From: Curvibacter gracilis ATCC BAA-807
GTDB lineage: Bacteria > Pseudomonadota > Gammaproteobacteria > Burkholderiales > Burkholderiaceae_C
Reading direction: 5' to 3'
Length of the DNA stretch: 44,207 nucleotides
Assembly (NCBI RefSeq): GCF_000518645.1
Contig: NZ_JADZ01000041.1
Span: 1-44,207, forward strand
The notes beneath the pieces were generated by a model. That model saw nothing but the letters and a program-made list of their open reading frames with translations, did not search any database and was not told the DNA's origin. Shown one piece after another: positions 33,161 through 41,804 of the stretch (position 1 is its first letter; every line of letters begins with the position of its first letter). Made by a program: the position numbers and the translations under genes.

Positions 33161-34609
33161 ATGACCCCCTCTTATCCCCAACTCGCCCTGCATGTGGCCG
33201 GGCAATGGTTGCACCGGGCCTCGGGTGGCGAACGCCCCGTGCTCAACCCCGCCACCGGCGAGGTGCTGGCCATGCTGCCCCTGGCCGGCCCGGCCGAGCT
33301 GAACGCCGCGGCCGAGGCCGCCGAGCGCGGCTTCAAGCTGTGGCGCGAGCGGCTGGCGCAAGACCGCTATGCCATCGTGCGCCGCACCGCCGAGCTGCTG
33401 CGCGAACGCACCCGCGCCATCGCCGAGGTGCTGACCCTGGAGCAGGGCAAGCCCCTGAGCGAGTCGCTGCGCGAGGTGGGGCTGTGTGCCGACATCCTCG
33501 ACTTCCAGGCCGAAGAGGCCAAGCGCCTGTATGGCCGCATCGTGCCGCCCCGCGTGGCCGGCATCCTGAGCCAGTCGGTGATCCGCCAGCCCATCGGCCC
33601 GGTGGCCGCCTTCACGCCCTGGAACTTTCCGGCCAACCTGCCTTCGCGCAAGCTGGGCAGCGCCCTGGCCGCCGGCTGCAGCGTGGTCATCAAGCCCGCT
33701 GAAGAAACCCCCGCCACCTGCATGCTGATCGTGCAGGCCTTTCTCGATGCCGGTGTGCCGCCCGAGGCCATCAACATGGTCTGCGGCGACCCGGCCCAGG
33801 TGTCCGAGTTGCTGATTGCCCACCCCGCCATCAAGAAGGCCTCGCTCACCGGTTCGGTGGCGGTGGGCAAGCTGCTGGGCCGCCAGTGCGCCGAGCGGGT
33901 CAAGCGCTTCACGGGGGAGCTGGGCGGGCATGCCCCGGTCATCGTCTGCCCCGATGCGGATCTGCTCTTTGCGCTGAAGAACTCGCTGGCCGCCAAGTTC
34001 CGCAATGCCGGCCAGGTGTGCGCCTCGCCCATCCGCTTTTATGTGCACCGCAGCCTGTACGCCGACTGGGCCGAGCGCTTCAGCGCCGCCGCCCGCGCCC
34101 TGCGCCTGGGCTCGGGGCTGGACCCTGCCACCCAGATGGGCCCGCTGAGCCACGCCCGCCGCCTGGACGACATGGAGCGCTTCGTCAGCGATGCACTCGA
34201 CCAGGGCAGCGAGCTGCTGTGCGGCGGCCACCGCGTGCCCGGGCCGGGCTTCTTCTTCGAGCCCACCGTGCTGGCCAACGCCCCCGACACCGCCCTGGTG
34301 CAGCAGCAAGAGCCCTTCGGCCCCATCGCGGTGCTGCAGCCCTACGACGAGCTGGACGAGGCCATTGCCCGCGCCAATGCGCTGCCCTACGGCCTGGGCG
34401 CCTACGCCTTCACCCGCGACCTGCACACCGCCCACCGCCTGGGTCAGGAGATCGAGGCCGGCATGGTGGGCATCAACCACTTCGGTGTGTCGCAGCCCGA
34501 GATGCCCTTTGGCGGCTGGAAGGAAAGCGGCATCGGCCAGGAGATGGGCCCCGAGGGCCTGCTGCACTACACCGAGATCAAGACCATCACCGTGGGCGTG
34601 CCGGCCTGA
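33161..34609 (+). CDS. NAD(P)-dependent aldehyde dehydrogenase, succinate-semialdehyde dehydrogenase-like
   Basis: A 482-residue aldehyde dehydrogenase, normal length. The cofactor region is GPVAAFTPWNFPANLPSRKL, the catalytic base E253 in TGELGGHAPVIV and the nucleophile C287 in FRNAGQVCASP; PFGGWKESGIGQEMGPEGL is near the end. It is closest in pattern to GabD-type enzymes, but the residues around C287 differ from the usual NTGQTC, so the semialdehyde substrate may differ. A short AGGA motif precedes the ATG at 33161. It is the first gene of the eight-gene rightward cluster and would oxidise the aldehyde left after transamination. Confidence 0.92.
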   Translation: MTPSYPQLALHVAGQWLHRASGGERPVLNPATGEVLAMLPLAGPAELNAAAEAAERGFKLWRERLAQDRYAIVRRTAELLRERTRAIAEVLTLEQGKPLSESLREVGLCADILDFQAEEAKRLYGRIVPPRVAGILSQSVIRQPIGPVAAFTPWNFPANLPSRKLGSALAAGCSVVIKPAEETPATCMLIVQAFLDAGVPPEAINMVCGDPAQVSELLIAHPAIKKASLTGSVAVGKLLGRQCAERVKRFTGELGGHAPVIVCPDADLLFALKNSLAAKFRNAGQVCASPIRFYVHRSLYADWAERFSAAARALRLGSGLDPATQMGPLSHARRLDDMERFVSDALDQGSELLCGGHRVPGPGFFFEPTVLANAPDTALVQQQEPFGPIAVLQPYDELDEAIARANALPYGLGAYAFTRDLHTAHRLGQEIEAGMVGINHFGVSQPEMPFGGWKESGIGQEMGPEGLLHYTEIKTITVGVPA

Positions 34610-34654
34610 GCCCGGCGCATCCACCCTCCCCATTTCGACTGCAAGGAAACCCAG

Positions 34655-36022
34655 ATGTCCGACGCCATTGCCCAACTCAAGCAAGACAACGCCAAGTTCC
34701 TGTTCCACCCCATGGCCCACCCGCGGGCCATGCAGCAGACCCAGCCCGACATCATTGCGCGCGGCGAGGGCTGCTGGATCTGGGACGTGGACGGCCACAA
34801 GATGATCGACGGCGTGGCCGGCCTGTGGAGCTCCAACCTGGGCCACAGCAACCGCCAGGTGCGCGACGCCATCGTGGCCCAGCTCGATGAGCTGCCCTTC
34901 TACAACACCTTCCGCGGCACCACCCACCCGCGCGCCATCGAGCTGTCGGCCCGCCTGGTGCGCCTGATGGAGCCCGACAACGTGGGCGCCGTGATGTTCG
35001 GCAACAGCGGCTCCGATGCGGTCGAGGGCGCACTCAAGATCGCCCGCCAGTACTGGAAGGTGAAGGGCCAGCCCGAACGCACCAAGTTCATCAGCCTGAA
35101 GCAGGGCTACCACGGCGTGCACTTCGGCGGCATGAGCGTCAACGGCCTGGGCAACATCCGCCGCGCCTACGAGCCGCTGATGCCGGGCTGCTTCCATGTC
35201 GACTCGCCCTGGCTGTACCACAACGCCTTCACGCAAGACCCCGAAGAGCTGGGCCGCATCTGCGCCGCCCAGCTGGAGCGCGAGATCATCTTCCAGGGCG
35301 CCGACACCATTGCCGCCTTCATTGCCGAGCCGGTGCAGGGCTCGGCCGGTGTCATCGTGCCGCCGGCCAACTACTGGCCCCTGGTGCGCGAGGTGTGCGA
35401 CCGCCACAACATCCTGCTGATCGCCGACGAGGTGGTCACCGGCTTTGGCCGCAGCGGCGCCTGGTTCGGCACCCGGCTGTGGGGTGTGCAGGCCGACATC
35501 TGGTGCCTGGCCAAGGGCATCTCCTCGGGCTACGTGCCACTGGGCGCCACGGCCCTGGGCAAGAAGGTGTCCGATGCCTTCATGGCCGACAGCGGCGGCC
35601 TGGGCACCGTGGCCCACGGCTATACCTACAGCGGCCACCCGGTGGCCGCCGCCGCCGCCCTGGCCACCCTCGATGTGCTGGAGGCCGAAGACGTGCCCGG
35701 CAATGCGGCCCGGGTGGGCGCGCACTTCCAGCAGCGCATGGCCACCTTTGTCGAGCGCTACAGCTTTGTCGGCGATGTGCGCGGTGTGGGCCTGATGGTG
35801 GGCATCGAGATGGTGTCCGACAAGGCGGCCCGCACGCCGCTCACCCGCAGCAGCGACATCCCGCAGCGCGTGGCCCGCGAGGCCTACCAGCGTGGCGCCA
35901 TGGTGCGCATCTCGGGCCCCAACATGATCCTGTCGCCCCCGCTGGTCATCACCCGCGAAGAGATCGATTACCTGGTCGACACCCTCGAGGCCGCCTTCGA
36001 TGCCGTCCAGAAAACCCTCTGA
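34655..36022 (+). CDS. class III aminotransferase (omega-transaminase type)
   Basis: A 455-residue PLP-dependent fold-type I enzyme. The start resembles omega-amine:pyruvate transaminases (FHPMAHPRAMQQTQPDIIAR). The cofactor residues are D258 in LLIADEVVTGFGRSG and the Schiff-base lysine K287 in LAKGISSGYVPLG; other blocks are NSGSDAVEGALKIARQYW and GYHGVHFGG. Such enzymes move the amino group from a terminal amine or beta/omega-amino acid to pyruvate or 2-oxoglutarate. It follows the aldehyde dehydrogenase by 45 bp with an AAGGAA ribosome site. The pair forms the standard two-step amine-to-acid unit. Confidence 0.93.
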   Translation: MSDAIAQLKQDNAKFLFHPMAHPRAMQQTQPDIIARGEGCWIWDVDGHKMIDGVAGLWSSNLGHSNRQVRDAIVAQLDELPFYNTFRGTTHPRAIELSARLVRLMEPDNVGAVMFGNSGSDAVEGALKIARQYWKVKGQPERTKFISLKQGYHGVHFGGMSVNGLGNIRRAYEPLMPGCFHVDSPWLYHNAFTQDPEELGRICAAQLEREIIFQGADTIAAFIAEPVQGSAGVIVPPANYWPLVREVCDRHNILLIADEVVTGFGRSGAWFGTRLWGVQADIWCLAKGISSGYVPLGATALGKKVSDAFMADSGGLGTVAHGYTYSGHPVAAAAALATLDVLEAEDVPGNAARVGAHFQQRMATFVERYSFVGDVRGVGLMVGIEMVSDKAARTPLTRSSDIPQRVAREAYQRGAMVRISGPNMILSPPLVITREEIDYLVDTLEAAFDAVQKTL

Positions 36023-36067
36023 CCCCGTTTTGACGACCCGCCACGGCACCCCCCCGGAGACCGCACC

Positions 36068-37354
36068 ATGAAGGCCCCCCCCTGCATCCTGCTCATCGGC
36101 ACCGTCGACACCAAGAGCGACGAGATGGCCTACCTGCGCGAGGGCATCACCCAGGCCGGCGGCCGCACCCTGGTGCTGGACGTGGGCGTGCTGGGCCGAG
36201 GCGGCTTTGAGCCCGACATCAGCAACCACCAGGTGGCCGAGGCCGCCGGCGTCACGCTGGAGCAGGTGATGGCCAGCGGCGACGAGAACACCTCGATGGT
36301 GCTGATGGCGCGCGGCGCCACTGTCATCGCCCAGCGCCTGCTGGCCGAGGGGCGCATCAACGGCGTGCTGGCCCTGGGCGGCACCATGGGCACCGACCTT
36401 GCGCTGGACGTGATGAACGCGCTGCCGCTGGGTTTTCCCAAGGTGCTGCTGTCCACCATCGCCTATTCGCACCTGCTGCCGGCCGAGCGCATCCCGCCCG
36501 ACCTCATCATGGTGCTGTGGGCCGGCGGCCTGTATGGCCTCAACAGCCTGTGCAAATCGGCCCTGTCGCAGGCGGCGGGTGCGGTCATGGGGGCCTGCCA
36601 CAGCGTGGTGGCGCCGGATCGGCAGCGCCCCATGGTGGGCATGACCTCGCTGGGCTCCAGTGCCCTGGTCTACATGAAGCGCCTCAAGCCCGAGCTGGAG
36701 CGGCGCGGCTTTGAGCTGGCGGTGTTCCACACCACCGGCATGGGCGGGCGCGCCTTCGAGGCCCTGGCCGCCAGCGGCCGCTTTGTGGCGGTGATGGACT
36801 TCTCGTTGCAAGAGCTGGTCAACCACCTGGCCGGCTCTTGCGTCACCGCCGGGGCCGACCGGCTGCGTGGCGCCGGCCGGGCCGCCGTGCCGCAGATCGT
36901 GGCCCCGGGCGCCACCGACATGGTCGACTACGCCGCCTGGGCCCCCCGCCCCGAAGGCTATGCCGGCCGCGCCGAGCACGCCCACAACCGCCTGCTGTCC
37001 TCGATCAGCATCAGCCCCGAGATGCGCCGGCGCGTGGCCCGCGAGATCACCACCCGCCTGGGCGAGGCGCAAGGCCCCACCGTGCTGCTGCTGCCCACCC
37101 AGGGCATCGAAGGCTGGGACCGCCCCGGCGAGCCCCTGCACGACCCCGAGGGCCTGGCCGCCCTGGTCGACGAGCTGCAGGCCAGCGTGGCCCCGGGCAC
37201 CCGGCTGCAGGCGCTGCCCGCGCACATCAACGATGCGGCCTTTGCCGAGGCCGCCCTGCAGGTGTTTGACGCCTGGCTGGCCGAGGGCCTGATCCCCAAC
37301 CCCCAGGCCACGCCCTCGACCACCCCTCTGAGCGCGCCCCTGGCCGCAGCCTGA
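36068..37354 (+). CDS. Tm-1-like ATP-binding domain protein (UPF0261)
   Basis: A 428-residue UPF0261/Tm-1-like protein. Signs are ILLIGTVDTKSDEMAYLREG at the start, LGGTMGTDLALDVMNALPLG, KVLLSTIAYSHLLPAERIPP, and FHTTGMGGRAFEALAASGRF. The tomato Tm-1 N-terminal domain binds ATP and blocks a viral replicase, but bacterial members have no settled role. It sits in the middle of the catabolic cluster, 45 bp after the transaminase gene, which suggests an enzymatic step on a pathway intermediate. The partner TIM-barrel protein that often accompanies it is not present here. The C-terminus ends in an extra Thr/Pro/Ala tail. Confidence 0.88.
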   Translation: MKAPPCILLIGTVDTKSDEMAYLREGITQAGGRTLVLDVGVLGRGGFEPDISNHQVAEAAGVTLEQVMASGDENTSMVLMARGATVIAQRLLAEGRINGVLALGGTMGTDLALDVMNALPLGFPKVLLSTIAYSHLLPAERIPPDLIMVLWAGGLYGLNSLCKSALSQAAGAVMGACHSVVAPDRQRPMVGMTSLGSSALVYMKRLKPELERRGFELAVFHTTGMGGRAFEALAASGRFVAVMDFSLQELVNHLAGSCVTAGADRLRGAGRAAVPQIVAPGATDMVDYAAWAPRPEGYAGRAEHAHNRLLSSISISPEMRRRVAREITTRLGEAQGPTVLLLPTQGIEGWDRPGEPLHDPEGLAALVDELQASVAPGTRLQALPAHINDAAFAEAALQVFDAWLAEGLIPNPQATPSTTPLSAPLAAA

Positions 37355-37380
37355 GCACCCACCCCCTTTTTGCCCCCACC

Positions 37381-38046
37381 ATGACCTCTCAAGCCCTGGT
37401 CCTCGACTTTGGCGGCGTCATCAGCCGCACCTTGTTTGAAACCCATGCCCTGTCCGAGCAGGCCTTGGGCCTGCCGCCCGGCACCCTGCGCTGGCGCGGC
37501 CCCTTCGACCCGGCCAGCGATCCGCTGTGGCAAGACATGCAGGCCGACCGCATCACCGAGCGCGACTACTGGATGCAGCGCACCCGCGAAGTGGGCGCCT
37601 TGCTGGGCGAGCACTGGGACCGCATGGAAACCTTTGTGCAGCGCGCCCGCGGGGCCGACGTGCAGGCCGTGATCCGCCCCGAGGCGGTGGCCGCCATCCA
37701 GGCCGCCCAGGCCGCGGGTTGCCGGCTGGCCGTGCTGTCCAACGAGCTGGACCTGTTCTACGGCGCCGACTTCCGCCACCGCCTGCCGCTGATGGACTGC
37801 TTTGAAGTGGTGGTGGACGCCACCTACACCCAGGTCCTCAAGCCCGACCCGCGCGCCTACGCCCTGGTCACCGAGGCCCTGGGCCTGCCGCCCGAGCGCT
37901 GCGTGTTCGTCGACGACCAGGCCCGCAACATCGCTGGCGCGCAACGGGCCGGCTGGCAGACCGTGCAGTTTGACGTCATGCAGCCCCGCGCCTCGTTTGC
38001 CGCCGCCCTGGGCCTGCTCGGCCTGGCCACGCCCTCACTCTCCTGA
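37381..38046 (+). CDS. HAD superfamily hydrolase (IA, variant 3)
   Basis: A 221-residue haloacid-dehalogenase-fold protein. The four motifs are visible: nucleophile D9 in LVLDFGGVIS, Ser in LAVLSNELDLF, Lys in LKPDPRAYALV, and the acidic pair in CVFVDDQARNI. The DFGGV form of motif I (Gly where phosphatases often have the general acid Asp) is typical of variant-3 HAD proteins such as epoxide-hydrolase N-terminal phosphatases and some dehalogenases. Substrate unknown. It lies 26 bp after the Tm-1-like gene and 45 bp before the second aminotransferase, and is clearly part of the cluster. Confidence 0.88.
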   Translation: MTSQALVLDFGGVISRTLFETHALSEQALGLPPGTLRWRGPFDPASDPLWQDMQADRITERDYWMQRTREVGALLGEHWDRMETFVQRARGADVQAVIRPEAVAAIQAAQAAGCRLAVLSNELDLFYGADFRHRLPLMDCFEVVVDATYTQVLKPDPRAYALVTEALGLPPERCVFVDDQARNIAGAQRAGWQTVQFDVMQPRASFAAALGLLGLATPSLS

Positions 38047-38091
38047 AGCCCGCTCAGCCGCCCGTCCCCAAGCCTTCCTGAATCACCCCTT

Positions 38092-39480
38092 ATGACCGAC
38101 ACCCTCAATGGCGTCAGCATGGCCCGCGTGGCCCGCCTGATGCAGCAAGAACAAGCCCTTTATGCCCGCACCCGGGCCACCAGCCAGGCGCTGTACCAGC
38201 AGGGCAACCAAAGCTGGCTGTACGGGGCGCCCTCGCACTGGATGCGCCGCTGGATCGGCGGCTGGCCCATCTACGTGGCCGACCGCCCGCACGACTACGG
38301 CGTGCGCTTCACCGATGTCGACGGCAACCCCTATGTCGACTTCTGCCTGGGCGACACCGGCGGCATGTGCGGCCACGGCCATCCCGCCATCGTCGAGGCC
38401 ATGACGCGCCAGGCCCGCATCGGCACCTCGCTGATGCTGCCCGGCGGCGATGCCGACTGGGTGGGGCAGGAGCTGGCGCGCCGCTTCGGCCTGCCGTACT
38501 GGAACCTGACCACCTCGGCCAGCGATGCCAACCGCGCCTGCATCCGCCTGGCCCGCATGGTGACCGGCCGGCCCCGCGTGCTGGTGTTTTCGGGCGCCTA
38601 CCACGGCAGCGTCGAAGAGGCCCATGTGGAGCTGCGCGACGGCGAGGTGCACATGCGCAACAACATCCACCACAACTTCTTTCCGCACGACGCCCTGAGC
38701 CGCGTGGTCGAGTTCAACGACATCCCGGCCCTGGAGGCCGCCCTGCGCCAGGGCGATGTGGCCTGCGTGCTGGCCGAGCCGGCCATGACCAACTACGGCA
38801 TGATCGCCCCCGACCCCGGCTACCACGAGGCCCTGCGCCGCCTCACCCGCGAAACCGGCACCCTGCTGTTGATCGATGAAACCCACACCCTGAGCAGCGG
38901 CCCCGGCGGCTACACCGCCCTGCACGGGCTGGAGCCCGACATGTTCGTGGTCGGCAAGGCCATTGCGGGTGGCATCCCGGCCGCGGCCTTCGGCCTGAGC
39001 CAGGCCACGGCCGAGCAGGTCTGGCAGGTGCTGCCCAAGGTGCCGCCCACCGTGCGCCAAAGCGCCCACGCCGGCTTTGGCGGCACGCTGGCGGGCAATG
39101 CCCTCACCGTGGCCGTGATGCGGGCGGTGCTGTCCGAGGTGCTCACCCCCGAGGCCTTCGAGCGCATGCTGGGCCTGGCCCAGCGCCTGCAACAGGGCGT
39201 GAACACCACCATCGCGGCCCACGGCCTGCCCTGGCACGCCACCTGTGTGGGCGCCCGGGTCGAGACCCTGTTCGCCCTGGATGCCCCGCGCAACGCCAGC
39301 GACGTGAAGCAGCACCGCAACCCCGATCTGGAAGCCCTGCTGCACCTGTACCTGATGAACCGAGGCGTGCTGATCACCCCCTTCCACAACATGATGCTGT
39401 GCTGCCCCGGCACCCGCAGCGACGACGTGGACCGCCACAACGCGGTGTTTGCCGAGTTTGTGCAAGAGGTGTGTGCATGA
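38092..39480 (+). CDS. class III aminotransferase, glutamate-1-semialdehyde aminomutase-like
   Basis: A 462-residue fold-type I PLP enzyme. PLP-binding residues are D262 in LLLIDETHTLSSGPGG and the lysine K289 in FVVGKAIAGGIPAAAFG; other blocks are YVDFCLGDTGGMCGHGHPAI and FSGAYHGSVEEAH. The overall pattern is closer to HemL-type aminomutases and beta-amino-acid transaminases than to the gene at 34655, so the two aminotransferases probably act on different substrates. Heme synthesis is unlikely given the catabolic surroundings. The stop overlaps the start of the next SDR gene by four bases. Confidence 0.9.
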   Translation: MTDTLNGVSMARVARLMQQEQALYARTRATSQALYQQGNQSWLYGAPSHWMRRWIGGWPIYVADRPHDYGVRFTDVDGNPYVDFCLGDTGGMCGHGHPAIVEAMTRQARIGTSLMLPGGDADWVGQELARRFGLPYWNLTTSASDANRACIRLARMVTGRPRVLVFSGAYHGSVEEAHVELRDGEVHMRNNIHHNFFPHDALSRVVEFNDIPALEAALRQGDVACVLAEPAMTNYGMIAPDPGYHEALRRLTRETGTLLLIDETHTLSSGPGGYTALHGLEPDMFVVGKAIAGGIPAAAFGLSQATAEQVWQVLPKVPPTVRQSAHAGFGGTLAGNALTVAVMRAVLSEVLTPEAFERMLGLAQRLQQGVNTTIAAHGLPWHATCVGARVETLFALDAPRNASDVKQHRNPDLEALLHLYLMNRGVLITPFHNMMLCCPGTRSDDVDRHNAVFAEFVQEVCA

Positions 39481-40316
39481 GCACCGGTGGCGAAGCCCAA
39501 GCGGTGCTCCGGCCAGCGTCTGGCTTGCCCGAGTTTGGCCTTGAAGGCCGTGTGGCCCTGGTCACCGGCGGCGGGCGCGGCATCGGTGCGGCCATCGCCC
39601 AGGTCATGGCGCGGGCTGGCGCCCGGGTGCTGATCGCCAACCGCACAGCCGATGCCGGGGCCGCCGTGGCCGCCGGCATCGAGGCCCAGGGGGGCCAGGC
39701 CCAGGCCATGGGCTGCGACATCGGCCAGCCGGCCGAGGCCCGGCACGCCGTGGCCGAGGCCGTGGCCCGCTTTGGCGCGCTCGACATCGTGGTGCACAAC
39801 GCCGCGGTCAACCCCTGGTCGTCGCTGGAGCAGCTCAGCGAGGCCGATCTGGCCCACACCCTGGCCGTCAACCTGCAGGCCTGCTTCTGGCTCACGCAGG
39901 CCGCGCTGCCGCACCTGCGCAGGCAGGGCGGCGGGCGCATCCTGGTCACCTCGTCGGTCACCGGGCCGCGCGTGGCCATGCCGGGGGCGGCGCACTACGC
40001 GGCCAGCAAGGCCGGGGTCAATGGCTTCATCCGCGCTGCGGCGCTGGAGCTGGCACCCGAGCGCATCACCGTCAATGGTGTCGAGCCCGGCTACATTGCC
40101 AAGCAGGGCGGCAGCCTGCTCTCCAACCCCGAGCGCGCGCGGCGCATCGCGGCCCACATCCCGGCCGGCGAGCTGGGCCGGCCCGAAGACATTGCCTACG
40201 CCATGTGCTACCTGGCCAGCCCGGCAGCCCGCTACGTCACCGGCCAGACCCTGGTGGTGGACGGCGGCTCCACCCTGCCCGAGAGCCCGTTTTTCAGTGA
40301 AACCACCCCCGCTTGA
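39477..40316 (+). CDS. short-chain dehydrogenase/reductase
   Basis: A 279-residue classical SDR. The cofactor loop is TGGGRGIG (about 29-36), then HNAA, catalytic Ser in VTSSVTGPR, and Tyr/Lys in HYAASKAG; TGQTLVVDGGSTL lies near the C-terminus. It has a ~20-residue N-terminal lead and a short tail beyond the usual fold. The ATG at 39477 overlaps the aminotransferase stop (ATGA), so it is translationally coupled; the frame is open from 39399 only as a shadow. It probably oxidises or reduces an alcohol/carbonyl intermediate of the amine pathway. Confidence 0.92.
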   Translation: MSTGGEAQAVLRPASGLPEFGLEGRVALVTGGGRGIGAAIAQVMARAGARVLIANRTADAGAAVAAGIEAQGGQAQAMGCDIGQPAEARHAVAEAVARFGALDIVVHNAAVNPWSSLEQLSEADLAHTLAVNLQACFWLTQAALPHLRRQGGGRILVTSSVTGPRVAMPGAAHYAASKAGVNGFIRAAALELAPERITVNGVEPGYIAKQGGSLLSNPERARRIAAHIPAGELGRPEDIAYAMCYLASPAARYVTGQTLVVDGGSTLPESPFFSETTPA

Positions 40317-40333
40317 GCCAGCAAGGCCCTGAC

Positions 40334-41800
40334 ATGAACTCTCTTCATCAACGACTGCAAGCGCATCTGGACCACGGCGTGGTGGGTTTCCCCACCGCGC
40401 TGGCCACGGCGGTGGGCCTGGTCATGGCCAGCCCGGTCATCCTCACGGCCACGGCCGGCTTCTCGATCGGCGGGGTGAGCTTTCTGCTGGCCATGGGGAT
40501 CGCCTTTGTGCTGATGCAGCTGCAGGCCACCACCTTTGCCGAGGCCGCCGCCATGCTGCCCACGGCCGGATCGGTGTACGACTACATCGCCTGCGGCCTG
40601 GGCCGCTTCTGGGCCATCACCGGCACCCTGGCGGCCTACATGCTGGTGCATGTGTTTGCTGGCACCGCCGAGACTATCCTCAGCGGCGTGATGGCCACCG
40701 TGAACTTTCCGGCCCTGCACGGCCTGCTGGTCGACCACCACGCCACCTGGGCCGTGGGCGTGGTGATGGTGCTGCTGTTCGGCCTGCTCAACTACTTCGG
40801 CATCACCGCCTTTGCCAAGGTCGAGATCGTGCTCACCTTCTGCATGTGGGTCACCCTGGTGTGCTTTGGCATCAGCGGCCTGGTGCAGGCCCCCGTGGTG
40901 GCGCTCGATGGGTTTTTTGGCCAGTCGCAGGTGGGCACCGATTTCTACTCGGTCATGTCGCTGGTGGGCATGGCCATGTTCATGTTTCTGGGCGGCGAAT
41001 TTGTGACCCCGCTGGCGCCCGAGCTCAAGCGCGCGCACCGCCTGATCCCGCGCGCCATGATGCTGGGCCTGGTGCTGGTGTGGCTGTGCATGGTCATCTG
41101 GGGCGCCGCCATGGCGCGCCAGGTGCAAAACGTGCCGCTCGATGCCCAGGGCACGGTGCACCTGCTCGAAACCCCCGACGCCATCCCCGTGTTCGCCCAG
41201 ACCCTGATGGGCCCGGCCGGCCGCTTCTGGCTCGGCATCGCCTTCTTGCTGGCCGGGGCCGCCACCATCAACACCCTGATGGCGGGGCTGCCGCGCATCC
41301 TGTGCGGCATGGCCCGCGAGGGTGCCTTGCCCGCCATCTTCGGCCGCCTGCACCCCCGCTATGGCAGCCCGGTGTTCGGCATCGTGGTGTCGGTGGCCAT
41401 CCCCATCGCCCACACCCTGCTGATCCAGGGCGACCTGGACCGCATCATGCCGCTGGTGCTGGCCGCCGTGTGCTCTTGGGGCTTTGCCTACCTGCTGGTC
41501 AACGCCTCGGTCATCGTGCTGCGTCTGCGCCGCCCTGATCTGATGCGCGCCTACCGCTCGCCCTGGTTTCCGCTGCCCCAGGTGCTGGCCTCGGCCGGCA
41601 TCGCCATCGCCATCTGGTTCATCACCCCGCCCAACATGAACCCGCGTGACATCTATGTGCCCTTCGGCGTGATGCTGGGCCTGACCGCGCTCTACGCCGC
41701 CGTCTGGACGCGCTACGTCAAAAAGCTGCCCCTGTTCAGCCCCGTGCCCGTCGAAGAGGTGCTGGAGCGCGAACTGCAACGCGCCACCAACGAGGCCTGA
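40334..41800 (+). CDS. APC superfamily amino acid/amine permease
   Basis: A 488-residue integral membrane protein with about 12 hydrophobic segments. APC-type features are an N-terminal FPTALATAVGLVMASPVILT, GSVYDYIACGLGRFWAITGT, and the loop FVTPLAPELKRAHRLIPRAM after the segment GMAMFMFLGGEF. Members take up amino acids, polyamines or related amines across the inner membrane. I use the ATG at 40334; a TTG at 40313 is in frame but overlaps the SDR gene. It is the only transporter of the cluster and should import its substrate. Confidence 0.9.
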   Translation: MNSLHQRLQAHLDHGVVGFPTALATAVGLVMASPVILTATAGFSIGGVSFLLAMGIAFVLMQLQATTFAEAAAMLPTAGSVYDYIACGLGRFWAITGTLAAYMLVHVFAGTAETILSGVMATVNFPALHGLLVDHHATWAVGVVMVLLFGLLNYFGITAFAKVEIVLTFCMWVTLVCFGISGLVQAPVVALDGFFGQSQVGTDFYSVMSLVGMAMFMFLGGEFVTPLAPELKRAHRLIPRAMMLGLVLVWLCMVIWGAAMARQVQNVPLDAQGTVHLLETPDAIPVFAQTLMGPAGRFWLGIAFLLAGAATINTLMAGLPRILCGMAREGALPAIFGRLHPRYGSPVFGIVVSVAIPIAHTLLIQGDLDRIMPLVLAAVCSWGFAYLLVNASVIVLRLRRPDLMRAYRSPWFPLPQVLASAGIAIAIWFITPPNMNPRDIYVPFGVMLGLTALYAAVWTRYVKKLPLFSPVPVEEVLERELQRATNEA

Positions 41801-41804
41801 CCCC

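Noticed and set aside
32654-37225. A 1,523-codon open frame on the minus strand
   Set aside because: It is antisense to the end of hipA and three well-supported genes (aldehyde dehydrogenase, aminotransferase, Tm-1-like). Its product is low in complexity (Gly, His, Gln, Val), the usual effect of GC-rich codon bias on the opposite strand.
38092-39480. HemL (glutamate-1-semialdehyde aminomutase) for heme synthesis
   Set aside because: The fold is similar, but the gene sits in a catabolic cluster with a second transaminase and a permease, and the sequence diverges from true HemL around the active site.
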